From NCBI RefSeq assembly GCF_017908035.1, contig NZ_JAEQMU010000001.1:310001-374000 (forward strand): a stretch of 64,000 bases of DNA, written 5' to 3'. The stretch is from Sphingobacterium tabacisoli (GTDB lineage Bacteria; Bacteroidota; Bacteroidia; Sphingobacteriales; Sphingobacteriaceae). Positions 63,822-64,000 of this stretch are shown one piece after another; positions within the stretch are counted from its first letter, which is position 1; every line of letters starts with the position of its first letter. The notes under the pieces were generated by a model. It did not search any database, was not told where the DNA came from, and was given only the letters and a program-made list of their open reading frames with translations. Position numbers and translations under genes: made by a program.

Positions 63822-64000
63822 TATCGTTCCCTTCTTTAATTTCAATCAATATGTATATCGCATCCTCCCTTCGCAAACAGATCAATGTATGGTGTATCTC
63901 ATAGGCAATAGGATCACCTAAGGGGCTTATGTTTTGTATGCGAATAGATGCCCCGTGAACAAAGCCTAAGTCTAATAGTCGTTGTCTAACCTCATATGGA
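63811..64000 (-). CDS. feoA: FeoA, partial (5' end outside the window)
   Basis: C-terminal 62 residues, running off the right edge, stop at 63811-63813. [20 protein letters not shown] and [19 protein letters not shown] are the FeoA SH3-like signature. Its end overlaps the start of feoB (ATGATGAATAG). Confidence 0.9.
   Translation of the reverse strand, partial: PYEVRQRLLDLGFVHGASIRIQNISPLGDPIAYEIHHTLICLRREDAIYILIEIKEGNDNDE

Overview
The window reads as chromosome of a Bacteroidota bacterium, most likely a Sphingobacteriaceae member (Sphingobacterium/Pedobacter-like). The clues are an ECF sigma/FecR pair feeding an STN-domain surface protein, TPR-coiled-coil histidine kinases and membrane-anchored LuxR regulators, families typical of the phylum (DUF2851, DUF4199, GIN/DUF2807, DUF3050, DUF4412 with WG repeats), and many TAnnTTTG boxes, the Bacteroidota -7 promoter element, just upstream of genes. 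No phage, plasmid, CRISPR array, rRNA or complete insertion sequence is visible. Layout: 0-5.5 kb holds a beta-barrel protein, a lipid A-type acyltransferase with a tiny membrane ORF, and a sigma/anti-sigma/STN operon whose third gene carries about ten AG-N surface repeats instead of a TonB receptor. 5.6-13.3 kb is short-chain acyl-CoA metabolism: prpBCD (methylcitrate cycle), a stand-alone 3-hydroxyacyl-CoA dehydrogenase, an acyl-CoA dehydrogenase and a thiolase. 13.5-16.6 kb is a thiamine salvage operon thiM-thiE-thiD-tenA behind a TPP riboswitch. 16.7-24 kb has small secreted proteins, a TPR-LuxR regulator, a two-component system and a DUF4412/WG protein. 24-32.7 kb has DUF3050, a cyclophilin, a ZIP transporter divergent from a DtxR/MntR regulator, an MFS carrier, a FemAB-like transferase, a second acyl-CoA dehydrogenase and an AraC regulator. 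32.9-41.2 kb has a Upf1-like helicase, a histidine kinase, DUF2200, tRNA-Lys, prmC, ribD, DUF2851 and an ankyrin protein. 41.4-48.4 kb has a candidate small RNA, ubiX, a dihydroorotase paralogue without metal ligands, DUF4199, two GT2 glycosyltransferases, an MBL hydrolase and a 50-residue lmo0937-type protein. 48.5-53 kb (minus strand) has ispD, queA, an aminotransferase and PPK2. 53-64 kb has a SatD-like/DUF3307 pair, a serine hydrolase, a GIN protein, OsmC, AraC, three GNATs, gltS and feoAB. The strongest unexplained signal is at 52.9-54.4 kb. A SatD-family protein resembles a degenerate class III nucleotide cyclase joined to a helix-turn-helix. It is co-transcribed with a DUF3307 membrane protein and sits behind three 28-bp tandem repeats, each carrying a TGATAA-N6-TTATCA palindrome (right arm imperfect in the third), that also supply both promoter boxes. 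Other notable structure: symmetric candidate operator half-sites between the ZIP and DtxR promoters, two copies of a 135-bp palindromic repeat between convergent genes, a 134-bp offset duplication of the tRNA-Lys 3' end with its terminator, and several genes whose -7 box lies only 3-7 bases before the start codon, implying leaderless or near-leaderless mRNAs.
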